Shown here in pieces: positions 5,011 through 7,081 of a DNA stretch of 7,081 nucleotides. Below the pieces are notes generated by a model, which was not told the DNA's origin, searched no databases, and worked only from the letters and a program-made list of their open reading frames with translations. This DNA comes from JAICLL01 sp035252155 (lineage in GTDB: Bacteria; Planctomycetota; Planctomycetia; Pirellulales; JAICIG01): contig DATFDL010000103.1 of assembly GCA_035252155.1 (NCBI GenBank), positions 1 through 7,081 on the forward strand, written 5' to 3'. The translations under genes were made by a program, and so were the position numbers. The stretch's first letter is position 1, and each line of letters opens with the position of its first letter.

Positions 5011-6540
5011 TCACCGCGTTCGGCGTGCATTCGCCGCGGTAAGGAGCTCATGGGCCATGTGGTCGAAAACGCTCTTCCAGTCGCCGAGTTTTGGTTGGCG
5101 GAAGAGCCGCAGCGTCGGGTACCAGGGACTATCGTCGCGATGTTGCAGCCAGCGCCAATCCGGCGCCGCGGCAATGGCCGCCCAGGTGCGCACGCCCAAA
5201 GCGCCGGCAAGATGGCAAATCGCCGAGTCGCAGGTGATCACGAGACCGAGATTCTTCATCATCGCCGCGCTGTCCATGAACGGGCCTGTGATTTCATCGA
5301 GTGGATCGAATTCGATCACCGGAAAATGCCGCCGCGCTGCGAGCAGTTGCTCCGTACCGGGGCCTTTTTGCAGGCTGATCAGCCGCACGTTCGGCACGCG
5401 GGCCAACGGCTCGAACTCGCCCAAGGGGAACGATCGTTCCGGGTCGCCGTGATACTGGGGGTTTCCCTGCCAGGCGATGCCGATCTTGAGGCCTGGCACC
5501 CCCGACAAGATGGCGCGCCATTTCTCCACCAATGACCGCTTCGGATGCAAATAAGGAATGTCGGCCGGAACGCTGGCCAAAGTCTTGCCGAACAGTCCGG
5601 GCAGGCTGAGCAGCGGCAGATGGACGTCGAACGTCGGCGACGTTTCCGCCTGCGACACTACCTGATCGACCATCGGACAACTGGCAGCGAGCAACGGAGC
5701 CAATTGCGGTTGGCAAGCGAGCACCACTCGGCCGCCTCCCCGTCGAACGAGTGACGCAAAACGGATAAATTGCAGCGTATCGCCGAGGCCCTGCTCGGCT
5801 TTGAGTAGCAAAGTGCGGCCCGCGAGCTCGTCACCCGTCCAGCGGCGCACGTCGCCAGGCGACGAACGCTCGGCTGGAAGCCGCCATTCGAATTCAGGCC
5901 AGCCCTGTTCGTAGTCGCCACGGCTCAGCCAGACCAACGCACGACCCAAGTGAGCTTGACGGTAATCGGGCTGGAGCCGTATCGCCTCGTTAAAACTCGC
6001 CAATGCTTCCGCGGCTTGTCCCAAGTCAAATAACACACTGCCGAGATTGTTATGCGCCTCGGCGAAGGCGGGATTGTAGGCGAGGGCCTGACGGTACTCG
6101 GCCACCGCGTCCGCATAGCGATGCTGGCGGTAGCAGACGACGCCGAGGTTGCTGTGAGCGTTGGCGAAACCGGGCTTGAGCCGAATTGCGTCGCGGAGGC
6201 TGCCGATCGCCTCCTCCAGTTTGCCCTGCTCGCTGAGCATGCTGCCGAGATTGTTGCGGGCCTCGGCCATGTCCGGCGCCAGCCTCACCGCTTCGCGACA
6301 ACGCGCAAGAGCTTCGTCGAGGTGTCCTTGCAGCCGCCGGGCCACGGCCAGTGAATTGTGCAGCTCGGGCCAATCGGGCCGCAGCCGCAGCGCCTGCTCG
6401 AGGGCCTGCGCCGCCTCAGCGGCTTGACCTTGCTTGAGCCACACCGATGCCTCGCGCGCCAGCGCTTCGGCCGCAGAGATCGGCGCGTGGCCACGTTCGG
6501 CCCCCTTCGCCTCTTTGCCGAATCCCTTATGTGCCAACAT
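5011..6540 (-). CDS. TPR protein with GT9-like glycosyltransferase domain
   Basis: A 509-residue, apparently cytoplasmic protein with no signal peptide. Residues 23-192 form about five 34-residue tetratricopeptide repeats, with typical NNLGSML, A..SL/Y..A and L.P endings, and a sixth degenerate repeat to about 220. Residues 240-500 match the domain often found after TPRs in planctomycetes and proteobacteria, related to GT9 (ADP-heptose transferase-like) and SPINDLY/OGT-like proteins: LLLKAEQGLGDTLQFIRF (244-261), GIAWQGNP (354-361), RSFPLGEF (369-376), LISLQKGPG (388-396), CDSAICHLAGALG (437-449) and PDWRWL (460-465). Such proteins are thought to glycosylate proteins or glycans; donor and acceptor are unknown here. 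The start at 6540 has no strong Shine-Dalgarno. Another glycosyltransferase gene ends 221 bases upstream. A promoter with two AGAC-N5-GTCT dyads lies 38-66 bases before the start. Confidence 0.94.
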   Translation of the reverse strand: MLAHKGFGKEAKGAERGHAPISAAEALAREASVWLKQGQAAEAAQALEQALRLRPDWPELHNSLAVARRLQGHLDEALARCREAVRLAPDMAEARNNLGSMLSEQGKLEEAIGSLRDAIRLKPGFANAHSNLGVVCYRQHRYADAVAEYRQALAYNPAFAEAHNNLGSVLFDLGQAAEALASFNEAIRLQPDYRQAHLGRALVWLSRGDYEQGWPEFEWRLPAERSSPGDVRRWTGDELAGRTLLLKAEQGLGDTLQFIRFASLVRRGGGRVVLACQPQLAPLLAASCPMVDQVVSQAETSPTFDVHLPLLSLPGLFGKTLASVPADIPYLHPKRSLVEKWRAILSGVPGLKIGIAWQGNPQYHGDPERSFPLGEFEPLARVPNVRLISLQKGPGTEQLLAARRHFPVIEFDPLDEITGPFMDSAAMMKNLGLVITCDSAICHLAGALGVRTWAAIAAAPDWRWLQHRDDSPWYPTLRLFRQPKLGDWKSVFDHMAHELLTAANARRTR

Positions 6541-6566
6541 TTCGGGCCACCGATCGAACGCGATAT

Positions 6567-6596
6567 AGACATTCTGTCTTCTAAGACATTACGTCT
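6567..6596. promoter_or_regulatory. Paired AGAC-N5-GTCT operators
   Basis: AGAC-ATTAC-GTCT (6584-6596; with flanks AAGAC/GTCTT) sits in the spacer against the -10. AGAC-ATTCT-GTCT (6567-6579; arms AGACA/TGTCT) overlaps the -10 and the predicted start. Centres are 17 bp apart. Same motif and same register as at the two other promoters. Confidence 0.7.
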
Positions 6597-6606
6597 TGGG
6601 TGTCAA
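6578..6606 (-). promoter_or_regulatory. Promoter of the TPR-glycosyltransferase gene
   Basis: On the minus strand: perfect -35 TTGACA (6606-6601), a 17-bp spacer and -10 TAGAAG (6583-6578). The predicted start is near 6571, leaving a leader of about 30 bases. The architecture matches the promoters at 4889-4917 and 4058-4086 base for base in spacing. Confidence 0.65.
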
Positions 6607-6655
6607 GGGCGCCACTTTCCGGACAAGGGCGACCGCTAGGGTAGGCACCGGGCCT

Positions 6656-6671
6656 GTTGAAACCTTTCAAC
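6656..6671. repeat. Inverted repeat GTTGAAA-CC-TTTCAAC
   Basis: A perfect dyad with 7-bp arms and a 2-bp centre, in the 221-base gap between the family 2 glycosyltransferase and the TPR gene and about 50 bp upstream of the latter's -35. The 2-base loop makes it a better protein-binding site than an RNA hairpin. No T-tract follows on either strand. The rest of this gap (6607-6761) shows no gene or clear terminator. Confidence 0.4.
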
Positions 6672-6761
6672 CGTCATTCCGCTGCGGGCGCGGCGCGGCG
6701 GCGTTAGGTAACGGTGGCGGCGCGAAAAGAAGGCCGGAGAATGGCGCCTCGACGGGTCGTA

Positions 6762-7081
6762 TTAAGGGGCGCCCTTCAACAGCTTTTTTCGTTGGCGATG
6801 GGGAGAGAGGATCCGGATGCTCAGCGACTCGCTCGTTTCAGATTGCCGAGCGCGGTGCGCCATCCGCACGCGCAGCACGTCCCACAGCATCCTCCCCGCA
6901 TGGCGCCGGATCGAAAGTGACGATCCATATTCATTCACCAAAGTCACGGGCACTCGCCGCCACTCGAACCCGAGCAGGTGACAAAGCCAAACCACTTCGG
7001 CATCGAAGGCAAAACCATCGAGCGTCGTCCGCGAAAAGATTTCGACGGCCGCAGGCCGCGCGAAAATCTTCAGCCCGCACT
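6762..7081 (-). CDS. Family 2 glycosyltransferase, DPM1-like (C-terminal part)
   Basis: The frame is open from the window edge (first full codon at 7079) to a TAA at 6764-6762, giving the last 105 residues. It begins CGLKIFARPAAVEIF, the block that follows the catalytic core in dolichyl-phosphate-mannose-synthase-like GT2 enzymes. Then come TTLDGFAFDAEVVWLCHLLG, RRVPVTLVNEYGSSLSI and RMLWDVLRVR, all characteristic of that subfamily (the usual pattern is CGFK...DG(F/W).FD.E...EVPV.W....GS). These enzymes transfer a sugar from a nucleotide donor to a lipid-phosphate carrier, or act in wall and envelope glycan synthesis. The catalytic DxD region lies outside the window. The last 30 residues are basic and serine-rich with no membrane span, so this member seems to lack the C-terminal anchor of some relatives. 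The TPR-glycosyltransferase gene follows on the same strand. Confidence 0.86.
   Translation of the reverse strand, partial: CGLKIFARPAAVEIFSRTTLDGFAFDAEVVWLCHLLGFEWRRVPVTLVNEYGSSLSIRRHAGRMLWDVLRVRMAHRARQSETSESLSIRILSPHRQRKKLLKGAP

Noticed and set aside
6763..6777. GC-rich near-palindrome AAGGGGCGCCCTT at the end of the family 2 glycosyltransferase gene as a terminator
   Set aside because: It lies in the last codons of the gene, the stem is short and no U-tract follows on the minus strand.

Overview
The window looks like chromosomal DNA of a GC-rich, free-living bacterium, most likely a planctomycete (Pirellulales-like). That is an inference from three things: a BlaI/M56-peptidase regulator pair, a TPR-glycosyltransferase of a kind frequent in that phylum, and weak or absent Shine-Dalgarno sequences before most genes. 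All nine coding regions I can support lie on the minus strand. I saw no tRNA, rRNA, CRISPR array, transposase or attachment site.

In transcription order (right to left): 7081-6762 is the C-terminal end of a dolichyl-phosphate-mannose-synthase-like family 2 glycosyltransferase, cut by the window edge. 6540-5011 is a TPR protein with a GT9-like glycosyltransferase domain. 4844-4344 is an unrecognised single-span membrane protein rich in Cys and His, followed by a possible small or frameshifted ORF (4387-4229). 3930-3595 is a small two-span membrane protein. 3482-3018 is an AAC(6')-I-type GNAT acetyltransferase. 2960-1947 is an APH-fold phosphotransferase. 1789-1358 is a BlaI/MecI-type repressor. 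1343-1 is its M56 (BlaR1-type) membrane metallopeptidase partner, which continues past the left edge.

The most striking signal is regulatory. Three minus-strand promoters, before the genes starting at 6540, 4844 and 3930, have a TTGAC(A/G)-17 bp-TA box pair. In each, a dyad AGAC-N5-GTCT sits in exactly the same register: it abuts the -10 box and lies 4 bp from the -35. Two of them carry a second copy downstream of the -10. Five sites in all fit MAGACRNNNTGTCT, read in the transcription direction. The repressor gene has its own strong promoter (TTGACA-17-TAGGAT) with two direct copies of a different dyad, CTACTACA-N3-TGTnGGAG. The upstream copy is centred at the same position relative to the -10 and shares the ACA-N3-TGT core. 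This suggests a local regulon controlled by one or two BlaI-family repressors, joining orphan membrane proteins and a TPR-glycosyltransferase to the same control logic as the BlaI-M56 sensor pair.

A second point of interest is the tandem of an AAC(6')-like acetyltransferase and an APH-like kinase immediately upstream of a BlaI-BlaR1-like pair. It looks like an environmental, resistance-like cluster. Neither enzyme's substrate can be settled from sequence alone.
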